A stretch of 64,000 nucleotides of DNA from contig JAKULF010000012.1 in the NCBI GenBank assembly GCA_022661535.1, positions 1,289,893 through 1,353,892 of the forward strand, in the 5' to 3' direction. The position numbers and the translations under genes are program-made. Positions 47,641 through 60,860 of the stretch are shown in pieces; the stretch's first letter is position 1, and every line of letters starts with the position of its first letter. The notes under the pieces were generated by a model that saw only the letters and a list, made by a program, of their open reading frames with translations, searched no databases and was not told the DNA's origin. The stretch is from Eutypa lata. Its lineage: Eukaryota > Ascomycota > Sordariomycetes > Xylariales > Diatrypaceae.

Positions 47641-48379
47641 TTATCACCATCTACCCCTTACTTCCCATTTACTTCAATCCCTACTTTATATCACTTTCTC
47701 TATTTAAATCATCTACTCATTTGATCTGTTGCTACGAGTAGTTATCAACTCCATGATCTCGCCTATTATTTCCTCCATGTCTAGCCTCCCCTCTTATTTT
47801 ATCTGAATTATCACTCGGCTACCAACATATTAAGCAGTTGGTAGATCACAACTCCAAGATGCCGAGGAAGTTTCCTCCAGCTCCTTATCAGGTGGGTATC
47901 TCCCACACCCACCCCTTTACCTTGGGCCTCTGATGCAATTCGGTCTTGCGGATGATCGTCGTGAGGTGTATGGGGGAAGTTGCTTCTGTATGGTCGTATT
48001 CCTGTCTCCTTTGAGGTAACACTATTTGGGACTCTCATTCAATTGAATTGAATAGAGTGGATATTTTCGAGTAGAAGTGTTTTCCCTGACGTTGGTATTA
48101 CCAGCCGAAGGGGACTCACCCAAAGAGATGCTGATTTGGTTGATAGTGGTATAGTACCATCGGTTCTACTTCTTGAGAATGATGTCTCTTGGTTATCGGT
48201 TTCATATCGTGCCACAGTGACGGACTCGACCACTTGTTCTTGTAGCGAGTTTGCACTTCTGTGTTATTGGTTCCCACTGATCGCGATTGTTTCATACTGT
48301 CTTGTCTTGATCTAGGTCATCATTAAATCAGGGTGTCCAAGGTAGAGGCTGCCGTTGATCCTTTGGATTTTATCTAATG

Positions 48380-48410
48380 CAGCGGTTCAGCGGTTCAGCG
48401 GTTCAGCAGC
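48380..48410. repeat. (CAGCGGTT)n octamer
   Basis: Three CAGCGGTT units plus CAGCAG. Confidence 0.85.
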
Positions 48411-48532
48411 ATATCAATTGCTCTTGATCTCACGGTTGGTCTCACTCTCGCTTGGATTACTCTCATGATAACTTTGTTCTAGGTCATATATCTGATGGTC
48501 TCATCCCTGATGTCCTTCCTTCCTGAGTTGTA

Positions 48533-48575
48533 GGTGCTAGTGCTAGTGCTAGTGCTAGTGCTGGTGCTGGTGCTG
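48533..48575. repeat. (GTGCTA)n passing into (GTGCTG)n
   Basis: Four GTGCTA hexamers followed by three GTGCTG: a single substitution spread by copying. Confidence 0.85.
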
Positions 48576-48930
48576 ACTGATATTAACTGATACTGATACT
48601 AATCCCCCTTATGTATTCCACACAGGACCTGTCAACTCTATCCTCCCCCCGATCCACCACCCGATCTACCCACTAATCGCCTCGCCTATTCGCCTGACAG
48701 TCAGTCTGCATTCGCTGTTTGGCTACCACGTCGCTATTCAATCACCGTCTAATTGTCACATTACCTGGTTAGTCCTGTCTTTATCCCTGTGGTGCATCTA
48801 ACCTCGTGCTCATCTCCATGTTCGTTACTTTGTTCATTACCCTCTCCATCCTCGTGGTTCCGGTCTTCGTCTCTGTCCCTGTCCCGGTCCCAGTCACAGT
48901 CCCTAGGTCCCCGTCGCTAAACCCCCGAAA

Positions 48931-51900
48931 ATGGTAACGCCTCTCGACATGCCACTTAACATGCCTCTCAATTCACCTCTTGATATACCTTTCAACATAC
49001 CGCCTTTTAATCCCCCTCGCCAACCTCCCAACTGGACCATCTCAACCTACCTCTCGACATCGCACTTTGAACCTGTCCTTCCTCTCAATCCCTCGACTGG
49101 ACCATCCGCCTTTTAATCTACTTCTTTCGCCCCTCAAATGGACCATCTCAACCTGCCTCTCGACATCCCACTTAATTCGACTTTCAATCTACTTCTAAAC
49201 CGCTCGACTCCTTGACCGCTCGACTCTTCGACTAAACCATCCGCCTTTTAATATACTTCTTCAGTCCCCCAACTGGACCTTAGCCCCTCCGACCTCCAAC
49301 CTCTCAACTAGACCATATCAACCTACCTCTCGACATCCCACTTTCAACCTGCCCTTCCTCTCAACCTCTCAACCTCTCGACTGGACCTGAGCCCCTCAAT
49401 TGGACCATCTCAAACTACCTCTCGATATCCTATTTAATTCGACTTTCAATCTGCCTCTTAACCCCTTGACTGCTCGACTCCTTGATTCCTCGACTACCTA
49501 GGTAAACTATCCGCCTTTTAATCTGCTCCTTCAGCCCCAACTGGACCATAGCCCCTCCAACTGGACCATTTCAATCTGCCTTTCGACATCCCACTTTCAA
49601 TCGACCCTCCTTCTCAACCCCTCGACTAGACCTTAACCCCCCAACTCCCCAACTGGACCTTAGCCCCTCCAACTGAACCAACTGGACCGTCTCAGCCTAC
49701 CTCTCGACATCACAGCTAATTCGACTTTCAACCTGCCCTCCCTTTCAACCCCCCGATCAACCCCCCGACTCCTTAACTAGACCATCCGCCTTTCAATCCC
49801 TCTCAATCCCTCGAGTAAACCATAGCCCCTCCAAATGGACGATCTCAACCAACTTCTTGACATATATCGACATCCCGCTCAATTCGCCTTTCAATCTAAC
49901 CCATCAACTGCCCAACTGGACCAACCGTCTGGACCACCTCAACCTACCTCTCGACATCACACTTAATTCGACTGTCAACCTACCCTCCCTTTCAACCCCT
50001 CGACCCCTCGGCCCCTCGACTGGACCATCCGCCTGGACCACCCGCCTTTTAATCTGCCCTTTAACACGTCGACTGGACCATCTGCCTTTCAACCCCCCCC
50101 CTTAACCCCTCAACTGGACTAACCGCCTGGACCATCCGCCTGAACCATCAACCTGCCTCCTTAACCTCTCAACTGAACTATCCCAACCTGCCTCTCGGAT
50201 CTCGCTCAACTGTCAATTCGCCCTCAATTGGACTCCTAATCTACCATCTCCAACTGGAATTTCGAGATCTATATACCTTTCGACACACCGCTCGACATGC
50301 CTCCCAATACCCCCTTAATTAGACTCCCAATCAACTTGCTAATTCGCCCTCAACTGGACTCTTAGTTTGCTTCCCCTTAATTGGACTCCCTCGACCTGGC
50401 TCTCGACACCCTGCTTTACATACCCATTAACTGGAATCCTGAACTGCCCTTCAATTGGACTCCCAATATACCTCTCGACATCCTGCTCAACATGCCTCTT
50501 AATTCGTCACTCAATTCGACAATTCGCCTCTCAATCCCCCCTTTAATAAGACTCCGAGTCTGCCTCTCGACAATCCGCTCAGCATACCTTACAATTCGCC
50601 TTTCAACCTCGCACTTAACTAAATTTCCATTGGACACCTAACCTACCTCTCCGCCCCCCTCCCGAATCCCCCTCCCGAATCCCGGCATCCCGCTCAACAT
50701 ACCTTTCAATTGAACTCTGGACCTGGCTCTGGACTTATCGCTCGACATTCTGCTCAGCACCTCAGCACCGCCTCCATTGGACACCCAACATGCCTCTCCC
50801 TCCCAACGTTTTGCTCGGCACCCCTTCATTAAACACCTGTCTCTCCCTTTCGACAACCCGCTCAACATACCTTTCAATTGGACTCCGGACCTGTCGCTCG
50901 TCATCCTGTTCAGCACCTCCTCCATTGGACACTTAACCTACATCTCCCTTTCAACAACCCGCTCGGCAACCCTCCATTAAATACCTAGCCCTCCTCCCGA
51001 TATCCCGCTTAACATACTTTTTGATTGGACTCTGGACCTAACTCTGGACCTCACTCTTCACACCTTACCCCACTCGATATTCCGCTCATCACCCCTCCCA
51101 TTGAACACTCAACTTGCCTCCGACATCCCTCTCGACATCCTGCTCGACATCCCGCTCGACATCCCGCTTTAACATACCTTTCAATTGGACTCTGGACCTA
51201 ACGCTCGACGCTCCACTCGACATTTCGCTCAGCACCCCTCCTATTGAACACTTAACTTGCCTCCGACATCCCTCTCGATATCCCGCTCAACACCCCTTCC
51301 ATTGAACACCTAATCAACCTCTCGACATCGTACTCGACATCCCGTTCAGCAATCCTCTATTAAATCCCTAACCTACCTCTCGGCATTCTGCTCAGCACCT
51401 CCTCCATTGGACTCCTGGCTCCCGGCTCCCCATCCCGACATCCCGACATCCCGCTTAACATACCTCTCAATTGGACTTTAAACTGACTCTGAACCTAACT
51501 TTAAGCCTGACTCTGGACCTGACTCTCGACATCCCACTCGACATCCCGCTCAACACCTCCTCCATTGGATACTTAACCTACCTCTCCCTCTCGGCATCCC
51601 TACCTCCCGGCATCCCGCTCAGTACCCCCGCTTAGGACCCCTCCATTGGACACTTAACTTGCCTCTCGACATGCCTCTCGGCACACCCTTTATCGGAATT
51701 TGGACCTGCCTCTCGACATCCCATTCAGCATCCTCTTCATTAAACACCTAACCTGCCTCTTCCCATTCGACTTCCCGCTCGGCAACGTTCTATTGGACAC
51801 CTAACTTACCTCACCCTCTCTCCTTTTCGACATCCCGCTTAGCACCCCCTCGATTGGACACCGAATCTGCCTCTCGACATTCTGCTCGGTATCCCTCCAT

Positions 51901-52195
51901 TGAACACCTGCCTCTCCCATTCGACTTCCCACTCACAACTCTTCGTTGGACACCTTACTTGCCGCTCGACTCCCCATTCAACATGGCATTCAATTGGACT
52001 CTGGACCTACCCGTCGACATCCCGCTCAAGATGTCCCTGATTGAACTCTCAATTCGGATCTCAATTCGCCTCTCGACCTGCCGCTTGACTTACAGCTCGA
52101 CATATCTTTCTACCTATCTCTCGACCCCCCCCCTTCATTGTACCCCTCGCCATGTCCTTCAATCTGATCTCTGGCCTACTCTCCACACAGTCTAA
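48931..52195. repeat. 3.3-kb degenerate 12-bp-period array
   Basis: The whole span is built from related 12-bp words: CTCGACATCCCG, CTCAACATACCT, TTCAATTGGACT, CTGGACCTGACT and CTCAGCACCTCC. Three sub-regions use different higher-order combinations. At 48931-50150 ACTGGACCATCTCAACCTAC and CTCGACATCCCAC recur at irregular spacings of about 80-170 bp. At 50150-50640 CAATTGGACTCC alternates with CTCGACA. At 50640-52195 CGACATCCCGCTCA alternates with CATTGGACACCTAAC. The plus strand is strongly pyrimidine-biased with few Gs. In open stretches it encodes a 4-residue period, for example LDMPLNMPLNSPLDIP at the start and LPLDSPFNMAFNWTLDLP near 52000. Frames change often, there is no start, intron or stop pattern of a gene, and no frame exceeds about 113 codons. 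Confidence 0.85.
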
Positions 52196-52430
52196 TTGAC
52201 TAACTCACATACGATATAAGTACATTGGTTTCCAAACTCTTCCCTGCACTTTGCGTGTCCAGGATCTCATAGAATTGTCCAGTTGATGTGATCATTGAAC
52301 TGACCCGAACTACAGAACCGTTAAACAGCCCGATGTGCTAGTGATGGACTGAGGATACCATACGATACCATACGATGGCAACGCCGGTCATCCTCGCATC
52401 GCTGGGTTAACGTATCGGTTGACTTGACAC

Positions 52431-52550
52431 TGGACCTCTGGACCTCGGGACCTCTGGACCTCGGGACTTCGGGACCTCTGGAATCCGGGACCTCTGGATC
52501 TCGGGACCTTTGAATCTCTAGACCTCTGTATATCTGGATTAGTGGACTAG
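52431..52550. repeat. (GGACCTCTGGACCTCG)n degenerate repeat
   Basis: Alternating GGACCTCTG and GGACCTCGG words with TTC/AATC variants run about 120 bp. Confidence 0.8.
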
Positions 52551-52819
52551 AACTCTAGACTTGATTAGTGCTCTCATGCCGGCCGCCAACTCAATTCTTG
52601 CCGCTGGTTTCAATCGGTTTTCCTCTACTAACTTTTCTTAACCCTGATCGCCATCATTGCTCTCCTGTGCATGTCCATGTCCATGTACTAGTCTTAGTCT
52701 TAGTCTTAATCTTAGACCTGGTCCTTTCTCTCCATACTCTCTCGCATAAGGTCGGGTCAATAACAATGTGCTCATGCTCGTGCTCGTAACCGCAATAGGG
52801 CCACTATCACTTTGAGTAC

Positions 52820-53030
52820 CGACATTGTCCATCTGCCATTCTGTTGTGTTGTCGCTCTCATTCTGTCGCGCTGTCATCCTGTCGCGCTTGCGCTCTCATT
52901 CTGTTGCGCTGTTGTTTTGTTGCGTTGGAGTTGTTATTCTGCCACTGTATCATTCTGGTCTGCTGTCATTATGTTGTGTTGTCGCTGTCATTTTGTCGCG
53001 CTGTCGCTCTCATTCTGTCGCTCTATCGGT
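52820..53030. repeat. Degenerate repeat (TCATTCTGTCGCGCTGTCGC)
   Basis: Eight or more CATTCTG-type units alternate with TCGCGCTGTC or TTGCGCTGTT. The frames crossing it look like Cys/Ser/Val-rich membrane proteins but are products of the repeat. Confidence 0.75.
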
Positions 53031-53489
53031 TTGTTAGGTATCCTCTTACTTTGTTACTGTCTTACTCTCTCGTACATACACACTATCTCTCACCCCCTCA
53101 CTCCCATGTTGCCTCTCTCCCATACTGTCACGCTGTCACGTCTACCTATTGCCCCTGCCAGTGTCAGCACCAGCACCAGCACCGTTCCTGACAGGTCGTT
53201 CAACAATTGCTGCTTGGCCCGCCATGACGGCTCCATCTTCCATCTTCCAGGTTCCAGGCCGCCTTCCAAGTTTCGTGACCTATTTGGAGACTTACTGTAC
53301 TCAATTAAGTAGAGATGTATATGAGATGAGGCGGGACGCAGCCGATGAGTGAAGGCTGAGGGATGAGGGCTGAGTGCTAGAGGAATAATTGTAGCGATGA
53401 AGCTGATAACGTCCCGCTTATTGATCAGTAGATGTTCGATTGATTGATTGATTGATGGATGGATATATTGACCAGTAGATGAACGCGAT

Positions 53490-53556
53490 GGGCGACGGGC
53501 GACGGGCGACGGGCGACGGGCGACGGACGACGGACGACGGACGACGGACGACGGAC
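53490..53556. repeat. (GGGCGAC)5(GGACGAC)4 heptamer array
   Basis: Two homogeneous blocks differ by one base per unit (GGGCGAC then GGACGAC), with an abrupt switch near 53525. Confidence 0.95.
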
Positions 53557-53934
53557 ACATCTCACATCTCACATTTCACATTTCACGATGGTTTTCTTCT
53601 CAACTCCTTTCTCCCCGACGATGAGTTCACAAGTTGGTGAGTGGATGAGTTGGCTTCAAGAGTACCGAAAAGTGCCAAAGTGGTGCAAGACCAGATCATC
53701 ATGTTCTAAGAGCAAGGGCTAATGTTAGTAAGAAAGACGGCCAGTAGATAAATAGAATAGAGTCTGCAGAGCGAAGACAGAGCGCAGGTGTGTAATTAAG
53801 CTCTCGACTGTATATAGGGAGGAGGAGAATGTAGATGGTGGATGGTTGACGGTGGACGGTGGACGGTGGGCAGACGCGCCCGCTGTGAAAAGTATACAGG
53901 GGGAACATATAATACAGATCAAACCCCTCCAAGG
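53557..53934. other. No recognised gene
   Basis: Short CACATCTCACATTTCACATT and GGACGGTGGACGGTGG repeats only. Confidence 0.4.
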
Positions 53935-54112
53935 CAATTTGAAAGGCACGGGGGCATTCAGAAGGACGGGCAAATGAGAAGTGGGCGTATCAAAGAGTAC
54001 AGAGCCATTGAGGACGGGCGCATTGAGGAGGATGGAGGCATTGAGGGGAACTATCGCATGAAATACGGGCGCATGGAGGAGGCTGGAAGCATAAAAAAGC
54101 ATGGGTCTATTA
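53935..54112. repeat. Degenerate 18-bp-period purine-rich repeat
   Basis: GGGCGCATTGAGGAGGATGG-type units recur about ten times in varied form. Read on the plus strand they give DGRIEE, DGGIEG and YGRMEE hexapeptides. They are G/A-rich, opposite in bias to the 48.9-kb array. Confidence 0.65.
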
Positions 54113-54194
54113 GCGCATTACCGGGGCTTCATCATCTGTCTGTTCATCGTCGGGGCTCTCTGTGTGATTACACTTCGTTGTAGATCTCTTGTAG

Positions 54195-55519
<1,325 letters not shown>

Positions 55520-55650
55520 GGGTTGGACGGTCGGGCCGGACGGTCGGGTTGCATGGTCGGGTTGCATGGTTGAACTGAGCGGTCGGGCTAGGTGATCGGG
55601 CTGATCGGGCTGATCGGGCTGGGCGGGCTAGAGGGTTGGGCTGGACCGCA
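55520..55650. repeat. (GGTCGGGCT)n degenerate minisatellite
   Basis: GGACGGTCGGG, CATGGTCGGGTTG and TGATCGGGC units of 9-13 bp; about ten copies. Confidence 0.75.
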
Positions 55651-56990
55651 GTTGGTTTCAACAAGATGGTCTATTTGCGAGTTCACTAGAGCGCAAATGC
55701 TGCTGTCTCTATGTCTCTAAGTCTCTAAGTCGTGCCTGTATTGTCAAAGATTGAATGGGGAGTTGACCTGGACGGGGATTCTGTCGACAGAGGAAGAGGA
55801 TAGGGGCTGGTGGGTTTAACTGAAGTTGGGCTCTCAAGAGTAGAGTCAAATGTGAATTGATGTCGACTATTGCGGAAGTTCCTAGAGAGACTGAAAAAAA
55901 TTGGTTTGAGAGACTCAGGAGGGGAATTGGTGAATGTGAATGTGAATATGACTGTGGGTGTATGTTGGGGTTGGTGTTGGTGTATGCAGGAGTGGGCTTG
56001 AGGAAAAGTTGCGGGTGGACTGGCAACATACTTAGAATTGATCAAGTAGATGAAGCCCAAGCCAATTCAAATTTCTAGAAGGGTTAGTGGTTATTGAATT
56101 GAATTGAATTGAGAATGGATTGAGCTTCAGTGAATTTTACTACATACATGTATACCTACACAGTCAGCTTGCATGACCTGGTTGGTAGGCAGGAGCGATT
56201 GTTGCGGTACCAGGCAGCTTGGACTAGAACATGACATCCATTTACGCCGATTGACTTAATTGATTTTGCTTCAAGGGACCGGACCTACCTAAGGTAGGTC
56301 TAAAACTTGATGCCTATTAAAATATTTCAATACTGTAGATTGAGTGCCATACTGGTTAGCGAGTATCAATCAATCCGGGACAGTTACTGCAACTATATGT
56401 GACCGTGTGTGCTCCCCCCTTTTATTTCGAATGCTGCCCGTGCTCCCATTTCCAACTTAGATTCTAATTTCATTTAAATGTATACTGTCTTTGCGACGAC
56501 GGTAAAATTCATTGACGAGATGATTTCGTGAATCCATTCGCTTATGCCGGAACACCAATCAGTTCTTCGAATTAATTATTTCTTGTACCAACACATCCGT
56601 AGAACTTGGAGCCTTGAGCCTTGTTCAGTCAATCATATCCACGATACCCCAAGGGCATTTACATCCTTAGCTTTCCAGCTTCGAACTTCCTGTATCTGAA
56701 GAACTCAAGGCGTGATGGCATCACTTCCAGCTTCATTTCCAGCTTCACCTGGAGTCCCTGCCAAATACGAATCCTCCCACGAGCTCTCGAGCAATACAGT
56801 AGATGCTTCTATGATGAGCCCTATACAGGATGAACTCAATGAAATGGTATGGCGCCCGTCGGCATCTTCCCCCTGGAGTTCTCCTGCTCATAATGGTATC
56901 TAACTTCTTCAATCTAGTGATTATGCTAGCGATGCGCCCGGCGAAGACCCCAGTAGCGATGCTCTTGATGTCGCTTGACACTGCCCCCAA
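55651..56990. other. No recognised gene
   Basis: TGAATTGAATTGAATTGA near 56095-56112 and GTGAATGTGAATGTGAATATG near 55931-55951 are short repeats. The perfect palindrome at 56282-56300 is listed separately. Confidence 0.4.
56282..56300. other. Perfect palindrome GACCTACCT-A-AGGTAGGTC
   Basis: Nine-base arms with a single central base, the best-formed member of the TAGG palindrome class in the window. Confidence 0.8.
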
Positions 56991-56991
56991 G

Positions 56992-57058
<67 letters not shown>
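56991..57058. repeat. (GCCT)17 tetranucleotide
   Basis: Seventeen GCCT units, then degenerate CCTACCTCC and CTGTCTAC edges. It encodes repeating LPAC in frames that span it. Confidence 0.95.
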
Positions 57059-57090
57059 ACCTCCCTGCCTGTCTACCTGTCGACCTTACT

Positions 57091-57175
57091 CAACTTGATA
57101 CCTCACTTAACACTGCTCCTAAGTCTGTCGCACTCGATGCCACTCTCAATACCACTTTCAAATGTCATTTGAAGT
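57091..57175. repeat. Short 12-bp-period tract related in pattern to the 48.9-kb array
   Basis: CTTGATACCTCA, CTTAACACTGCT, CTCAATACCACT and TTCAAATGTCAT follow one another at a roughly 12-base step. They read LDTS, LNTA and LNTT tetrapeptides, the same L-[D/N]-x-x pattern as 48931-52195. Confidence 0.55.
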
Positions 57176-57748
57176 CTTTATCGATGCCTACCTGCCCCCC
57201 TTTCGAGTTGTGTATACGCAAGCCAACCACCCACCAACCTGGTCTCAAGATGCCAAACAATTCGCGAGCTTCCAGCATGAACACCGGGTATATCGTATTC
57301 GAGTACACAATCAATGTTGACTTTCCCGATATTTACAGAGCTGCGTACTGTGATCAACCGAGATGAGGTTCACGCGGAGAGGGGGCTCGCGCGGAGAGAG
57401 TTCGCGTAGAGAGTGTCGCGATGTGCTGGCTTTGATCCGGTAATTCATGACGGCGCATACGTGATCGACTAAAGGGACATCATTCATTCATTACTGATAT
57501 TTATTTCTGTTCACGTAGGGATTGATATGTCGTCTAGGGAGGCTCTTGTCTAGTGAAGACCTGAATCAGATAGTTAGCTAGCAAGCAATGCCTCTTGGGC
57601 TACTTGAAAGCATTCTGTTTCCTACGCAAGTGATTTTTCTCCATACGCGCGCATCAAGGACGTTGATGTGCTGACTCTTGTCGAGCAGTTGTGACATCGC
57701 TCCACCACTCCATCGCTCTCAATAACCAGTTTGAATTGCCCACGTCAA

Positions 57749-57850
57749 TTCCTACGCCCATGTCGAGTCCTACGTCGAGTCCTACGTCGAGTCCTACGTC
57801 GAGTCCTATGCCAAGTTCTATGCCGATTCTCACGTTGGCCACCACGCCGA
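57749..57850. repeat. 12-bp minisatellite (TCGAGTCCTACG)
   Basis: Four near-perfect TCGAGTCCTACG units with degenerate flanks (CCAAGTTCTATG, CCGATTCTCACG). The plus strand gives TSSP and the minus strand GLDV tetrapeptides. Confidence 0.85.
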
Positions 57851-58578
57851 CTTAAATGCCAATTCCCACAGCCCTCCTATCTTGAACCACATCAAATATC
57901 CTGGTCCCTTCATAGCACCTTCGCGAAGAACACATCAGACGATTGCCTCCATATCCCTTTCGCCCAGTTCGTTCATTGTCACTCGAAACCACTTCGATGA
58001 GAGGCTTTTGTTTACACACTGGTGTTGTCGTATTCGCGATCACCTGTCGTCTCCACCCAGTCACGAGAGCTTGTCAGAACGGATTGATTCCCAAATGATC
58101 CCAAATGACCTACACTTGTCTATACCAAGGCAAGACACCGTTTCAACTCTCGGCCTTGACTTCGCATTGGGGATTCTGTCTGGTTCCCAGTGTCATCACC
58201 AGTACCATCACCAGAGTGATTATGGACAATACGCTTGATCGTCAGTACTCCTGACCCGAACCCCAATCCTGGAAACGCGACCGTCACTGCTTTGACCCGT
58301 ACCACCATTCGTAGCCAGCATGTCACAATACAGATCGCGGTCCCGGTCCGTCTGCAAGGACAATCCGAGAAGGCTTGGTATGTCTCCCTGCCTAGTAACT
58401 ATCTCTCACACTGCCGTGACTCTGACTAGGAGTTTCGCTTCTGTGGACTGAAGTATTTATCGGTGTCGACGTCGCTCTGCCTTCCCAGCTTCTTGCTCTC
58501 GAGGTTAACCCCCCACGCTGCCAACAACGTCCCTCCCGAGCTGCTCATCATTGCGACATACGATCTGTCGACCTTGAC

Positions 58579-58624
58579 CTCGATCTCGATCTCGATCTCG
58601 ATCTCGATCTCGATCTCGATCTCG
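58579..58624. repeat. (CTCGAT)n hexamer
   Basis: Seven to eight CTCGAT units. The frames show Ser-Ile dipeptides (plus) and Arg-Asp (minus). The surrounding 153-codon plus-strand frame (58463-58924) is otherwise unrecognised. Confidence 0.9.
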
Positions 58625-60069
58625 ACTTGTACCCCGATCTCCGACCTTCTCGTGCTTTACCCCTTCTGTCCGATCGCACCTGTGACATGGCCATTTCCAC
58701 ACGATCCACCGCCGCCGGCGCTGACATCGTCCCGCCTCGATAGCGTCATGCTCTCCCAGCTCACACCCGCCCGCGCCCCCAATAAGGTCCTTTCCAAGTT
58801 ACCCATTGACGAGCCCATCTCCATAGACGGCATCACTCTTACACTATTATTGCAAGATGAGAGATGCAATATGATTGGCTTCGACCGCGGCCCCATACTG
58901 CCTGGACCTTCTCCTCGTGCCTAACCTCATAATACCCGATCTGGCTGGTAATTTATGCTCGATCTCTTCCCGCCCAATCGCATCCTTGTCTGGGTTCCAT
59001 TGGCTAAACGAACCACGTCCTCTGCTTGACTACCCGCCCCGAGGATCATAGGCTATAAGCCATCGGACTCTGATGGCTACATCCTCATTTGTTCCTGATC
59101 CGACATGGCCTTCCTATCAACCCTCTTCATGTTATCATTTCCGGACCTTTACGAGAGTTCATTCAATGGACACCAGCGAGATGTAACAAAATATTTGGAG
59201 AGATTAGTCCATCTTTCAGTCTAATTGATCCATCTATTACCCCGAATATACCCTGGCATCCTACAGTACCTCCCTGACCTTGATATCGTCTCTAGGCTAT
59301 ACAGTGCCGTCCAGTACTCTTAGAGCCATCCAAATCAAACCCAGACACTCTAGGAATGCTCACATGATCTCCCTGAGTTCTGGAGAGCCCTGGAGACCTT
59401 GGCTGCCTGCAATCGGTCCCTGAAATCCGTGGGGGCACCTTCCACCTCCTACAGAGGCTCCGGATGCCCCCAGAAGGAATTATCTCCACTGATTTCCCGA
59501 CCGACCTATCCGCCACGACTTTCTCGATTGACCTCTCGCTGAGATATCCCCCACAGCTCATTCGACCGACCAAAAAGACCGACCAAATATCTGAAGAAAA
59601 TGCTTCCTACGCATGGAGCTACATGACCAGTCAGTCAAATCCTCTACTCCTGAGCCCGACATACCATAAACTATGCTCCCAACCGTCCCTCCCTCTATCA
59701 CAACCCCGTCTCCCAACTTATTTTGCCTGCCTTCCATGGTAATCCATGTTTCCTTTCCAAAGCGCGATTCGACGCTCTTCTCTCTAGTCTTCTGAATCAC
59801 AGTTACGGCCTGCTTGAGCAGCTACAGCTCGAGCAGCTAGTTATCACTCCCGACCGTTGATGACACTGTAACAGAGTGTGCAACAACCACCATGATCGAC
59901 GAAGACTTAGACAACAGCAGACATCTCGGCGCCTCAATGTCTAGCTAATGGTCCTCACCGTGGGTTCTCTCGGCTGCACTCGTAATCGAAGGCGACCTGG
60001 TGACGAAAGACGGTCGGGGGCGCGTCCGGACGACAGCCTTCTTGGAAAAAAAGTTCGAGCACCACCACG
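58625..60069. other. No recognised gene
   Basis: Plus-strand frames near 58745-58920 (LPIDEPISIDGITLTLLLQD) look faintly coding but isolated. Nothing else. Confidence 0.35.
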
Positions 60070-60860
60070 AGACCCAGACCTAGACATGGACCGAACCGTT
60101 CTGTTGGCGCTCGAAGGCTTCCCATGAGTACTAGTAACAAGGGCCGGAGGTTCAAGGCGTCAAGATGACAATGCATTTCTAGTGCATGTCCAGTTCATGT
60201 CGGTGATGCAGTTGGTGGACAGCAGAACTAGCGAGACCCACGGCAGCGTGAAGGTCGCGTTCCAAGACCTCTGCGTATAGTTACCGGTCGTGGGCTATCC
60301 TTGATGCGTATATGGGACACACGCACACGGTCGTTAATGTAATGGACACATGGTAACAATGGTAAGCCTCACGTCGGGCAGCCTATCCATCGGCCTTGTT
60401 GCTGGTAGTATCAATGATGTGCTGGACTTCGGGTCAACGATTCTCTCCTGAGTGGAGTGGAGTGGACTGGTCACCGTCGTAGATGGCCGATTCGGTTTAC
60501 TTCGACATTCCTAGATATGGTGGGAGGATTCCAGCATCGAGTAAGTAGCTCGCCGCCCTGATCTATTTCTCTGATCACTGAGTCCGGTTTGAGGTACAAT
60601 AACTCCATGTGGTGTATCGGTTTTTATTCTTGTTCCTATTCATGTGCTGTATTTACTCTGAAGTTATTCAGTTATTGCTTTAGTTATCGTGTCGCTCAGA
60701 ATGAAGTGTTCAATTGAAGTGTTCAACTTCCTCACTGCTGCCGAGCTAAATTTTCGAGATGCCGTCGCTGCTCCTACTCATAGTTATACGGGCTATTAGT
60801 GAATGAAGATGTTGTCGTACCAAGATGAGGGCAATCTGTTGGAGCCATCGCGCTGGGCTG
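60070..60860 (+). repeat. Dispersed repeat family R1, copy B
   Basis: Aligns with 30190-30960 in order and orientation: CTAGAC..GA(A)TCGTTCTG versus CTAGAC..GAACCGTTCTG, GTCGGTGATG..GTTGG versus GTCGGCGATGAAGTTGG, TCGGGTCAACGATTCTCTCC, then the 50-bp core at 60681-60730 and GTTATACGGGCTATTAGTGA. A GGAGT GGAGT short repeat at 60453-60462 is private to this copy. Confidence 0.6.
60681..60730. other. R1 conserved core, copy B
   Basis: One mismatch in 50 bases against 30821-30870. Confidence 0.6.

Noticed and set aside
47516..47707. Pro/Leu-rich small protein frame
   Set aside because: Lies wholly in a polypyrimidine low-complexity tract.
48931..52195. Large array as a collagen-like or cell-wall repeat gene
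   Set aside because: Frame changes and stops every 60-110 codons, no start with signal peptide and no intron pattern; kept as a repeat.
52825..53191. Membrane-protein-like frames (Ser/Val/Cys-rich)
   Set aside because: Created by the CATTCTGTCGCGCTGTCGC repeat; the same composition appears in other frames of the tract.
56830..57366. 178-codon plus-strand frame, the second-longest open frame in the window
   Set aside because: Its centre is the (GCCT)17 microsatellite (LPAC repeats) and the 12-bp tract; flanks show no domain and no homologue I recognise.
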